Shown here: one piece after another, positions 24,700-32,379 of the stretch
Position numbering within the stretch: the first letter of the stretch is position 1
Layout of the letters: each line of letters opens with the position of its first letter
Assembly (NCBI GenBank): GCA_027307235.1
Contig: DAHUXH010000003.1
Location: forward strand, 1-64,000
Direction: 5' to 3'
DNA from: Vulcanimicrobiota bacterium
GTDB taxonomy: Bacteria > Vulcanimicrobiota > Vulcanimicrobiia > Vulcanimicrobiales > Vulcanimicrobiaceae
DNA length: 64,000 bases
The notes under the pieces: generated by a model
What the model saw: only the letters and a program-made list of their open reading frames with translations
What the model was told of the DNA's origin: nothing
The model's database searches: none
Program-made: the position numbers and the translations under genes

Positions 24700-26259
24700 T
24701 TAATGCCCTCCTGACCCCTCCTCAAGGAAGCGCTTGAGGGAGTCGAGGACGGTTGCATAGGCAGCGCTGCGCGGAAACTCCATGCCGAAGATCCGCTGCA
24801 CCTGCAAATGATGCTGTTCGACGGCCGCACGCAGTTCCTCGACGTAGAGCGGCGTCATCCACATTCCCTTGGGGTCGGGTGAGATGAGGTCGCTGGTGTA
24901 GAGTAGTTGATGCCCCGGAAAGTACACCATCATCTTGCGCTCGCCCCAATCGCCGCGATACGGGATCAGCGTGAAGCGATTCGTTCCGCTGCCGAGCGTC
25001 ATCGGCGCCGCCACCGTGAGCAGTCGCGGCGTGCGCGGATGTGTCTGCAAGAGATCGGGATGCATCGTGTGCGGTCGCGACACGATCGACGTGATGAGCG
25101 GCTTGTTGAGGTCGAGCACGTAGAGCGGAACGTTGTCGGCCACGGCCTGCCGCACGCCGGCGATATGCGCCCAGTCGGCGGTCGTCGTAATCAGGCCCAC
25201 CACCGGCTTTCCGTACGTCTTCGCGGCCCAGTCGATGGCTTGCTGCGTGTACTTGGCGGAGAGCGGTGCTTCCAGGAGAAAAACGCCGCCCGGCTCGTCG
25301 ATGGCCGCCACGTTGAAGACCACACCGGGGTATTGCGTGACACCCGGCGCGAGTTCGTTTTGCGGATCGCCGCCGAATCCGAACGGGATGTTGTCGACGC
25401 CATAGGGGTTCGGCCCACCGTGGTGAGCCTGGTAGATGTCGCTCGGAATGGTGAGCGCGCTCTCGTCGATCGGCGGATCGACCGCGACCGACAGCACGGT
25501 GAGATGCTTGTCGGGAAGGCCGATGTGCTCGAAGCTCCATTCGCGCGGAAATGCGATGCCGTGCGGTTCGAGCGTCCACGCCGTGTAGGTGATCTTGCTG
25601 GTGACGTCGCCCCACATGTAGAGGTGCAATTGGTCGGGATAGGCGCGCTTCCACTCGATCGCCCACGGCAGACCGGTGTCCGCGTTCAGGTAGAGCTTAC
25701 ACGGACTGCCGTTCCAGGTGAATCCCAGTACGTGATGCACGACGCCATGGAGCGTCACGTCGCCCAGCAAGCGCAGATCGGCGGCATCCTGCGCGGTGAG
25801 CAAGAGCCGTTCGGGTTCAAAGGCCTCTTGCTCGGGGTCCGGGCTCCCGCCGGCGTAGGAGAACTTGCCGTCGGTCAGCCTCGCGGCGACATCGTCATTG
25901 TAGACGAACGTGCTCATCGCGGGCGGGTATGTTTGGTCGCGCCACCACGTATAGTCCTGACTGTGCGCGGCATGAAAGCCTGCGAGCAGCCCGCGATGAT
26001 GAGCGAAATCGTGGATGACGTGCTGCTCGATCAGGTCCCGGTAATACGGACCCTCCGGACGTTCCGACTGCTCGATCATCGTGCGGTCGCCGACCACGGT
26101 GTACTCGATGCCGCGCATGGCGCGCAGCTTGGCCTCGCCGCCCATCGCTTGCAGGGCGCTCGACAGGTACGCGCGAGCGCGCGTATCCGTCTGCGCCGCC
26201 CGCCCGTGCAGGGGCATCATGAACAGCGCCAGTGCAGCTATCGTCGTAAACCATCTCAT
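24700..26259 (-). CDS. Secreted protein with one degenerate MBL-fold module
   Basis: 519 residues with a signal peptide (WFTTIAALALFMMPLHGRAAQ). It is the single-module relative of the two-module protein downstream, with ALQAMGGEAKL, then GDRTMIEQSERPEGPYYRD and a shared N-terminal domain. Its MBL-like domain carries TTTADWAHIAGV in place of HxHxDH, followed by LLYTSDLI and IFGMEFPRS, so even the last His position is changed. AAGGAG lies seven bases before the ATG, and the perfect PadR-type operator at 26290-26306 is 30 bp upstream. The function is unknown, and a binding or structural role is as likely as catalysis. Confidence 0.8.
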   Translation of the reverse strand: MRWFTTIAALALFMMPLHGRAAQTDTRARAYLSSALQAMGGEAKLRAMRGIEYTVVGDRTMIEQSERPEGPYYRDLIEQHVIHDFAHHRGLLAGFHAAHSQDYTWWRDQTYPPAMSTFVYNDDVAARLTDGKFSYAGGSPDPEQEAFEPERLLLTAQDAADLRLLGDVTLHGVVHHVLGFTWNGSPCKLYLNADTGLPWAIEWKRAYPDQLHLYMWGDVTSKITYTAWTLEPHGIAFPREWSFEHIGLPDKHLTVLSVAVDPPIDESALTIPSDIYQAHHGGPNPYGVDNIPFGFGGDPQNELAPGVTQYPGVVFNVAAIDEPGGVFLLEAPLSAKYTQQAIDWAAKTYGKPVVGLITTTADWAHIAGVRQAVADNVPLYVLDLNKPLITSIVSRPHTMHPDLLQTHPRTPRLLTVAAPMTLGSGTNRFTLIPYRGDWGERKMMVYFPGHQLLYTSDLISPDPKGMWMTPLYVEELRAAVEQHHLQVQRIFGMEFPRSAAYATVLDSLKRFLEEGSGGH

Positions 26260-26289
26260 GTCGCACTCCTTCGTGTCAGGGTGGAAACT

Positions 26290-26306
26290 ATCCTAGTTTG
26301 TAGGAT
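26290..26306 (-). promoter_or_regulatory. PadR-type operator, site A (perfect)
   Basis: ATCCTA-GTTTG-TAGGAT, a perfect 6-bp inverted repeat with a 5-bp spacer, 30 bp upstream of the 519-residue MBL-like gene. On the minus strand the start-proximal half reads TAGGAT and could overlap the -10 element. Confidence 0.78.
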
Positions 26307-26329
26307 GATACAAAATTGTCTCAGCTGCA

Positions 26330-28462
26330 TTAGGTTCCCGTGCCGCCTCCGAGGTGGAAGACGTATTTCACGACATAGCGGTGGAGGGTCTGGTTCGCAG
26401 CGGGCGTGCCGTAGTCGACGTACAGCAGATCTTGGTTGGCGAAGCGCCGGTAGAACGAGAACGCGAGGTTGTTACCGGGCAATGCGAATCCGCCCGTGCC
26501 GTTGATCGAGCGGAGCCCGAACGCCAGCGTCGTGTTCTTGCCGAACGACCGCGTGAGCGAGACGCGTCTCAGCCACTGCGAGTTGACCGGTCCGCCGCCG
26601 GGCCCCGCCATCGCGTGCTCGACCGTTCCGTCATATTCGAGCGAGAGGCCGACCCGGCCGAACTGATGCGTCGTCGACGACGTGATCTGCTGCGTGAACG
26701 CGCCGCCGAACGCACCCCATCCGTATGAAAGGTCGACGGGCGACGGTGTGCCGTCCCGATAGCCGAACGCCATCGAGGTGAGGTTGAACGGCGTGACCTG
26801 CGCGCCGGTGTAGACCGGAAACGCCTGCGCGTAACTGCGCAACTCGCTGTTGGCGTCATTGAGCGTGAGCGATACCAAGTTCTTGAACGTCACGCCGGCA
26901 TTTGCTGCCAGGTCGGCTTGGTGGACCGCGCCGCTGCGATCGAGATAGCGGTCGCCGAACACCCCACCGGTGAAAGACTTGATCGAGCCATGACCGCCGA
27001 CGCCGTTGAATTGCGTGTTGAAGAGCGGTCCGCGGAAGTCATTGGTCGGTGTGAAGCCGTCGATCGGGTTGAATTCCGGGCCGGTATCCTCATAAGCAAG
27101 ATCGGCGATCATGCGCGTCGAGAACATCCCTGTCGCAAGCAAGAAACTCTGCGCATCACCCGCCGTGCCCACGCTGGTTCCGTTCTCCTGCTGAATGTTG
27201 ACTTCGTTGACGAACCCACTGTGCGGATTGAGCGAGTAGAGCGATCCGCCGACGGTGTCGTCGCGCACGCCGGTGTGGTCGGCCGCCACACCCTCCAGCC
27301 TCATGTTGAGCGAATTGTCGGGCCGCGCGTAGGTGTAGCCGAAGGCCGTGTCGTCGAAGCCGGCTCCCGCGACGTTCAGCGCGCCGAGCGTACCCTTTCC
27401 GATGGTGCCTTCGAGCTTCTCGCCGCGATTGAATATGCCGATCGACGGTGTGTAGAACATGAGTGGAAAGGCGCCGGACAAGCCGATGAAGCGCGCTCCC
27501 TGCGAGAAGAACGGCCGATACTCATTGAGGTTTCGACGAAACTCTTGAGGCGCGATCGTCGTTTGATCTTGTTCGACGTTTGAGAAATCCGGGTTCACGG
27601 TTCCGACGAGCGAGAGTGTGCTGGTCAGCGGCAACGTCGCGTCGATGCCGAGCGAGCGCGGGTTCTCGTCTTGAAAGTTGCCGATGCCGTTTTGGAATTG
27701 GCGCCGGTCGGTGCCGGCCGTGCTCAGGCCGTAGATATCGGCGTGCGGGAGCGGGCGCGCCGCTCCCGTGGCAACCTGAATGCCGGTGAGCGCGGGCCAG
27801 TTCTGCGGACTGACCGTATCGATCTGCGTCGGCTCGTACGCCCACGTGTACTGGTCGTTGGTCGCGGCGACGAAGCGCGTGAAGTTGAGCCGCCATGTCT
27901 GGGCCGTGCCGCCCTGCGCGTGCAGATCGGAGAGCGGAATCACCATCATCGCGCTCCAGTCACCGCTGGGCAGAATCGTGGTTACCGCTTTCCACGGCGG
28001 TGCGAACCGCGCGTTTTCCGTCGACGACTCGGCGCGCACGCCATGCGGCGTGACGCTGAACGTGTAGGTGCGTGACGCATTGTTTGAGGTGCTGAACGCG
28101 ATGCTCACGTTGTCGTCGGAGGCGACCCCGGCGTCATCGATGGTCTGTGTCGCGACGATCGACGTTCCGGCTTGTGCACAGGTGAAGCCTACGTAGAGAT
28201 TCTTGTCATCGTAGAGCAGATACGCGGTGGTTGCGTAGCGCGCCGGCGTCCGGGTCGTGAAATTGAAGAACCCGGTCGCCTTGAGCGCCGACTGCCACGC
28301 CGGCGCAGCAAGCGAAGCGTCCAGCGGCGGTGCTGTTGATGTCTTGACCGCCGCCAGCGTTGCCGAATGATCGACGGATGCCTGCGCGGGCAGCGAGGAG
28401 AGCATCGCCAGGGAAAGCGCGGCGGCCGGCACCGCGATCCCGCTCTTGAAAAATAATCTCAT
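26330..28462 (-). CDS. CBM9-like/DUF5916 outer-membrane protein
   Basis: 710 residues from the ATG at 28462. The ATG at 28474 is also in frame, but 28462 restores the 30-bp operator spacing seen at the other three sites. A signal peptide is followed by a CBM9-like sandwich (PPLDASLAAPAWQSALKATGFFNF...TAYLLYDDKNLYVGF). The DUF5916 part follows, with VNPDFSNVEQDQTTI and RRNLNEYRPFFSQG, and beta-barrel-like strands ending VVKYVFHLGGGTG. The family is common in Bacteroidota and soil bacteria and is thought to be a surface barrel with a carbohydrate-binding plug; its biochemical role is unknown. It is a member of the PadR regulon. Confidence 0.85.
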   Translation of the reverse strand: MRLFFKSGIAVPAAALSLAMLSSLPAQASVDHSATLAAVKTSTAPPLDASLAAPAWQSALKATGFFNFTTRTPARYATTAYLLYDDKNLYVGFTCAQAGTSIVATQTIDDAGVASDDNVSIAFSTSNNASRTYTFSVTPHGVRAESSTENARFAPPWKAVTTILPSGDWSAMMVIPLSDLHAQGGTAQTWRLNFTRFVAATNDQYTWAYEPTQIDTVSPQNWPALTGIQVATGAARPLPHADIYGLSTAGTDRRQFQNGIGNFQDENPRSLGIDATLPLTSTLSLVGTVNPDFSNVEQDQTTIAPQEFRRNLNEYRPFFSQGARFIGLSGAFPLMFYTPSIGIFNRGEKLEGTIGKGTLGALNVAGAGFDDTAFGYTYARPDNSLNMRLEGVAADHTGVRDDTVGGSLYSLNPHSGFVNEVNIQQENGTSVGTAGDAQSFLLATGMFSTRMIADLAYEDTGPEFNPIDGFTPTNDFRGPLFNTQFNGVGGHGSIKSFTGGVFGDRYLDRSGAVHQADLAANAGVTFKNLVSLTLNDANSELRSYAQAFPVYTGAQVTPFNLTSMAFGYRDGTPSPVDLSYGWGAFGGAFTQQITSSTTHQFGRVGLSLEYDGTVEHAMAGPGGGPVNSQWLRRVSLTRSFGKNTTLAFGLRSINGTGGFALPGNNLAFSFYRRFANQDLLYVDYGTPAANQTLHRYVVKYVFHLGGGTGT

Positions 28463-28492
28463 GGACACGCACATTCGCGAGCCCGATAAGTA

Positions 28493-28509
28493 TTCCTATT
28501 TTGTAGAAC
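28493..28509 (-). promoter_or_regulatory. PadR-type operator, site B
   Basis: TTCCTA-TTTTG-TAGAAC, 30 bp upstream of the ATG at 28462. It matches site A in spacing and in the TTTG centre, with one weak half. Confidence 0.72.
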
Positions 28510-28529
28510 TAGTTGGGCGAGGAGGCTCC

Positions 28530-28862
28530 CTAGCTGAATTCGAGGATGACGCGCAGCCCTTTGGACATCGCGCGGATGGCGCTCTGGGTGTCGCTCACGG
28601 CGCTCGTGCCGTCCTTGGTGATGGAATAACGCCGCCGCCGGCGGTTATCGCGCTCCGCGGTGCCCTGCTCGATCACCGAGCGCACCAGACCTTTGCGCTC
28701 AAGGCGGTCCAGCGTGGTGTACACGGCTCCGGTCGCCACTTGACGCCCCGTGCGCTCGACGATCTCGTCTGCGATGGTCAAACCGAAGCCCGATCCATCC
28801 AGGCGGATGACCGCAAGGAGAATCAAATGCTCGAAGTCACCGAGATACTCGCCTCTTGCCAT
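28530..28862 (-). CDS. PadR-family transcriptional regulator
   Basis: 110 residues. A winged helix typical of short PadR proteins: GEYLGDFEHLILLAVIRLDG, FGLTIADEIVERTGR, TGAVYTTLDRLERKGLV and a basic wing RRRRRYSITKDG. The C-terminal helix (IRAMSKGLRVILE) serves dimerisation. PadR proteins are usually autorepressors that release DNA on binding a small phenolic or other ligand. Its own promoter and three others in 21-29 kb share one inverted repeat, so it is very likely the regulator of the whole block. Its promoter lies inside the 3' end of recQ. Confidence 0.92.
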   Translation of the reverse strand: MARGEYLGDFEHLILLAVIRLDGSGFGLTIADEIVERTGRQVATGAVYTTLDRLERKGLVRSVIEQGTAERDNRRRRRYSITKDGTSAVSDTQSAIRAMSKGLRVILEFS

Positions 28863-28892
28863 GTTCCTGGGATTTTCCTTAACTAGCCGGGA

Positions 28893-28909
28893 TTCCTACA
28901 AAGTAGTAG
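28893..28909 (-). promoter_or_regulatory. PadR-type operator, site C (autoregulation)
   Basis: TTCCTA-CAAAG-TAGTAG, 30 bp upstream of the padR-like start. The spacer is in the reverse orientation compared with sites A and B. It contains the stop codon of recQ (28896-28898). Confidence 0.7.
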
Positions 28910-30743
28910 CGTGCGTGCGAATGGCGTCGACGAAGACGTCGCCGTAGCGTTCGAGCTTCACGTCCCCGACGCCGCTGACGGCGCGGAAGGCGTTCAGCGT
29001 GAGGGGCTTGGCGACGCATAGCTCGCGCAGCGTGGCATCGGAGAAGATGACGTAGGGCGGCACGCCCTGCTCGTCCGCGAGTCGTTTGCGCAGGCGCCGC
29101 AGAGCCTCGAACAACTCGACGTCGTACGATGCGTCCGCGACAGAATCGGCATCGCGCGCGGCGTTCTTGCGGCTCTTGCCCGGCTTACGCACGACGCGCG
29201 GCCTGGCGAACTCGAAGCGGCGCTGTTCTTTGAGCGCGCGCATGCCCTCCCCGGTCAACAGCAGCGTGCGATGTTCGGTCTCCTGCTCCAGGCAACCGAC
29301 GCGCAGTAGTTCGGAGACGAGCGCCATCCATTCGTCTTTCGTATGTTCGGTCCCGACCCCAAAGGTCGAGACGCGATCGTGCCCCCACCCGGCGACTTTT
29401 TCCGTCGCGTGCCCGAGGAGGACATCGACGATGTGATGCGCGCCGGTCGAAAAACCGCTGTGCGCACGCACGCGGTAGACGCACGAGAGCAGCTTCGCTG
29501 CCGCGACCGTCGCGTCGATGCGCTCGGGCGGCTGCAAGCAGTTGTCGCAGTTTCCACAGGCGTCGGGAACGTCGCTCTCGCCGAAGTACTTCAAGAGGAA
29601 GCTGCGGCGGCAGTGCGGCGTCGCGGCGAAATCGAGCATCGTGCGCAACAGTCGATCGGCCCGGTCTCGCTCGGCCGCATCCTCGATTTGCTTGATGAAG
29701 TGCCGCTGCTTGGCCGCGTCGCCGCCGCTGAAGAAGAGCGCGCAATCGCTCGGCAATCCGTCGCGGCCGGCGCGTCCGGTCTCCTGGTAGTAGCCTTCGA
29801 TATTCTTGGGCACGTCGTAGTGAACGACATAGCGTACGTTGGGCTTGTCGATGCCCATGCCGAAGGCGATCGTCGCGCAGATGACGCGAATCTCGTCGCG
29901 GATGAAGGCGTCTTGGTGCCGCGCGCGTTGCTGCGGTGAGAGCCCGGCGTGATACGGCCGCGCCGAAATTCCGGCGGCGGAGAGCCGCATTGCCAGGTCC
30001 TCAGCCGACTGGCGGCTCGCCACGTAGACGATGCCGCTCTCGTTCGCGCGCGCCGACGCCCATGCCAAGAGCTGCTTGAACGCATCGCGCTTTTCGAAAA
30101 CACTATAGCGCAGATTCGGCCGGTTGAAACCGGCGACGAAGCGGCGCGGACTGCGCAGCGCGAGAAAACGTTCGATGTCGTCGCGCACGCGGTCGGTGGC
30201 CGTCGCGGTCACAGCCATGATCGGCACATCCGGCAAACGCTCGCGCAGCGCGGCGATACGGCGATACTCCGGACGAAAATCGTGACCCCATTCGCTGACG
30301 CAATGCGCTTCGTCAACCGCGATGTGCCGCACGTTCCAGCGCTCCAGGCGCGCGAGAAAACCAGGAAGCACGATGCGCTCGGGAGCTGCGTAGAGCAACC
30401 GGTACTCGCCGCGATCGAGCCCCTGCGTGCGCTCTGCGCTCGCGGCACCATCAATCGAGCTATTCAAGAACGTCGCGGGGATGCCGTTGGCGAGCAAAGC
30501 ATCGACCTGATCCTTCATCAACGCGATCAGCGGCGAGATGACGAGCGTGAGACCGGGCCGCAGCAGCGCCGGCAGCTGATAGCACAACGACTTGCCGCCG
30601 CCGGTTGGCAGCAACGCCAGCACGTCGTCGCCTGCCAGTGCCGACTGCGCGATCTCGCGCTGCAACGGACGAAACGAGTCATATCCGAAGAAATGTTTGA
30701 GCGCGTCGTCGAGCGTCGCCGGATTTTCTGAGGATGGTGCCAT
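28896..30743 (-). CDS. recQ: ATP-dependent DNA helicase RecQ
   Basis: 615 residues from the ATG at 30743 (MAPSSENPATLDDALKHFFGY). The open frame runs on to 31100 but that part overlaps the divergent gene and is not protein-like. Helicase motifs are all present: FRPLQREI, LPTGGGKSLCYQLPA (Walker A), VDEAHCVSEWGHDFRPEY (DEAH box), SGIVYVASRQSAEDLA, FGMGIDKPNVR and QETGRAGRDG. A RecQ-type zinc cluster (CGNCDNCL), an RQC winged helix and a C-terminal HRDC domain follow. RecQ unwinds recombination and repair intermediates 3' to 5'. Its stop codon lies inside PadR operator C. Confidence 0.96.
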   Translation of the reverse strand: MAPSSENPATLDDALKHFFGYDSFRPLQREIAQSALAGDDVLALLPTGGGKSLCYQLPALLRPGLTLVISPLIALMKDQVDALLANGIPATFLNSSIDGAASAERTQGLDRGEYRLLYAAPERIVLPGFLARLERWNVRHIAVDEAHCVSEWGHDFRPEYRRIAALRERLPDVPIMAVTATATDRVRDDIERFLALRSPRRFVAGFNRPNLRYSVFEKRDAFKQLLAWASARANESGIVYVASRQSAEDLAMRLSAAGISARPYHAGLSPQQRARHQDAFIRDEIRVICATIAFGMGIDKPNVRYVVHYDVPKNIEGYYQETGRAGRDGLPSDCALFFSGGDAAKQRHFIKQIEDAAERDRADRLLRTMLDFAATPHCRRSFLLKYFGESDVPDACGNCDNCLQPPERIDATVAAAKLLSCVYRVRAHSGFSTGAHHIVDVLLGHATEKVAGWGHDRVSTFGVGTEHTKDEWMALVSELLRVGCLEQETEHRTLLLTGEGMRALKEQRRFEFARPRVVRKPGKSRKNAARDADSVADASYDVELFEALRRLRKRLADEQGVPPYVIFSDATLRELCVAKPLTLNAFRAVSGVGDVKLERYGDVFVDAIRTHATTL

Positions 30744-30853
30744 GCGGTGCGGGTAGTTCGCTCCGGCGCCGCGCAACCCGCCATGGCGCAGGCGCTCCGG
30801 CTGACAAACGCCAATAGGTGGCAAACCGCCATAGTTGAGGAGGGTGTTCACGC

Positions 30854-32149
30854 ATGGCATCACGCATGCTGCGAGCGGCGTTTTTGAAGGCGATTCCGCT
30901 CGCATTGGTGATCGCGGCGATCGTCGCCGCGCAACCCACGCAGAGTCGCCCGGCATTTCTTGCCGTCGCTGCGAGCAATTGCGACCGGCCCACGACCCCG
31001 TTTTGCGACGCGCTGATGACGCCGCTGCCGGGTTGGACGGGGCACGTCTTTCATTTGAGTCAGTCGTATCCGAAGATCGCGCCGCGCGACGTGCAGCCAT
31101 GGCTCAAGTACGATCCGCTTAAACAATCCGATGCCTACCTGCGCGCGGCGTTGGCGTACTTCTACCAAGGCAATATCCGGCAAAGCGTGGAGGCGAGCTT
31201 CGATCCGGCGCTCAACCCGATTCGCGCATGGTACAACGCCCCATGGCAAGATTTCGGCCTGAACGGCCGTGAATTCATCCACGGCTTGACGCGCGAACGC
31301 GTCTCACTGCCGGGTGAGTTGGCCGCGCAGCAAACGCGCATGTGGAATAACTATGCGGTCGGCTTCTACAACGCGCCGGGAGGTGTGACCATCGGAAAGG
31401 TGTGGATGAACCACGGAAAGCCGACTCTGGATCTCGCGCACCTTCCCGAAGGAACCGTCGCCGCGAAACTGTTGTTCACGACGGCGCCGGTTTCGCAAGT
31501 GCCGTATCTGGCGGGGTCGCCGACCTGGTCGGGTTACGTCTACGCCAATCCCAACGATCCGTCGCCGACCGCGACCTCGCCGCGCGCCGTGCTGCCGCTG
31601 CGTCTGTTGCAAATCGACATCGCGGTGAAAGACGCGCGTGTCGGCAGCCTCACCGGGTGGGTGTTCGGAACGTTCGTCTACGGCGGCGGTCCCGGATCGC
31701 ACCCAGCGGGAAGCGGCTGGACCAACGTGTCGCCCGTCGGCGTGATGTGGGGCAATGACCCGGGCTACTCGGGGAGCGGCCCGTTGAAACAGACGGCACT
31801 CAATCCGCGCGTGCACATGCCGCACGTCGGATACCAGGGCCGCTTGAACGGGCCGGTCGACAATCCGATGTCGTCATGTCTGTCGTGTCATTCGACCGCG
31901 CAGATCGTCAGCGGTCCGATGATTCCACCCAAAGGCGTCGATCCGAGTCCGTGGTTCCAAAACATCCCTTCGGGAACGCCGTTCACGCCGGGGCAAACAT
32001 CGATGGACTACTCGCTGCAAATGGAAGTGGGCATCTCGAACTTCATGAAAGCCGCGCAGCTTGCGCACGCGCCCACCGCAAAAGCACGCACCCTGCTCCT
32101 ACGAAAGCTACAAGCTCAGGAAGAGCGCCCCCCTCGCGACGGCGGCTAG
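30854..32149 (+). CDS. Exported single-haem cytochrome-c-like protein
   Basis: 431 residues with a signal peptide (FLKAIPLALVIAAIVAA). One haem-c motif lies late in the chain (SSCLSCHSTAQIV). It shares its domain plan with the 462-residue protein of the redox operon: a large N-terminal region without haem, then SSC..CH. AGGAGGG precedes the ATG. No dehydrogenase gene is adjacent: recQ is divergent, and a hairpin repeat follows the stop directly. It may be an orphan electron carrier, or a periplasmic oxidoreductase of an uncharacterised family. Confidence 0.75.
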   Translation: MASRMLRAAFLKAIPLALVIAAIVAAQPTQSRPAFLAVAASNCDRPTTPFCDALMTPLPGWTGHVFHLSQSYPKIAPRDVQPWLKYDPLKQSDAYLRAALAYFYQGNIRQSVEASFDPALNPIRAWYNAPWQDFGLNGREFIHGLTRERVSLPGELAAQQTRMWNNYAVGFYNAPGGVTIGKVWMNHGKPTLDLAHLPEGTVAAKLLFTTAPVSQVPYLAGSPTWSGYVYANPNDPSPTATSPRAVLPLRLLQIDIAVKDARVGSLTGWVFGTFVYGGGPGSHPAGSGWTNVSPVGVMWGNDPGYSGSGPLKQTALNPRVHMPHVGYQGRLNGPVDNPMSSCLSCHSTAQIVSGPMIPPKGVDPSPWFQNIPSGTPFTPGQTSMDYSLQMEVGISNFMKAAQLAHAPTAKARTLLLRKLQAQEERPPRDGG

Positions 32150-32273
32150 CTGGGAAGCGTCGATTTCCGCATGCCGTCGTTGCGAAGAACCTCGTGTACC
32201 ATAGTACACTTCGGCTCTTCGCGCCTCGGCCTGCGAAAATCGACGCTTCCCAGCGAAAATCGACGCTTCCCAG
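32150..32273. repeat. Nested long hairpin with a tandem 20-bp copy of one arm
   Basis: The left arm (32150-32171, starting CTGGGAAGCGTCGATTT) is complemented almost perfectly by 32232-32253. Inside lie GCGAAGA/TCTTCGC (32182-32188 and 32216-32222) and the palindrome GTGTAC-CATA-GTACAC (32194-32209). The right arm is then repeated in tandem with a 20-bp period (32233-32252 and 32253-32272). The element begins directly after a stop codon. It could be a terminator, a REP-type mobile repeat or a structured RNA. Confidence 0.7.
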
Positions 32274-32331
32274 GGGCAGCGTTCTAGCGGTTCTCTTGAA
32301 AGGGTGGTGGGCGAAGGGGTAGGATAAGAGA

Positions 32332-32362
32332 ATCTTAAGGTTGATTAATATATCTTAAGGTT
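32332..32362 (+). promoter_or_regulatory. Two direct repeats with 20-bp period in an AT-rich promoter
   Basis: ATCTTAAGGTT occurs at 32332-32342 and 32352-32362, start to start exactly 20 bp (about two helical turns). The stretch between is AT-rich (GATTAATAT), unlike its surroundings. It lies just upstream of the protease gene and resembles a tandem activator site or part of the promoter. Confidence 0.5.
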
Positions 32363-32379
32363 TTTCTTTGAAGGGGTGC

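Noticed and set aside
30744-31100. N-terminal extension of recQ by 119 residues
   Set aside because: It overlaps the divergent haem-protein gene, is low-complexity Arg/Ala/Ser sequence and precedes the family start; MAPSSENPATLDDALKHFF is the natural N-terminus.
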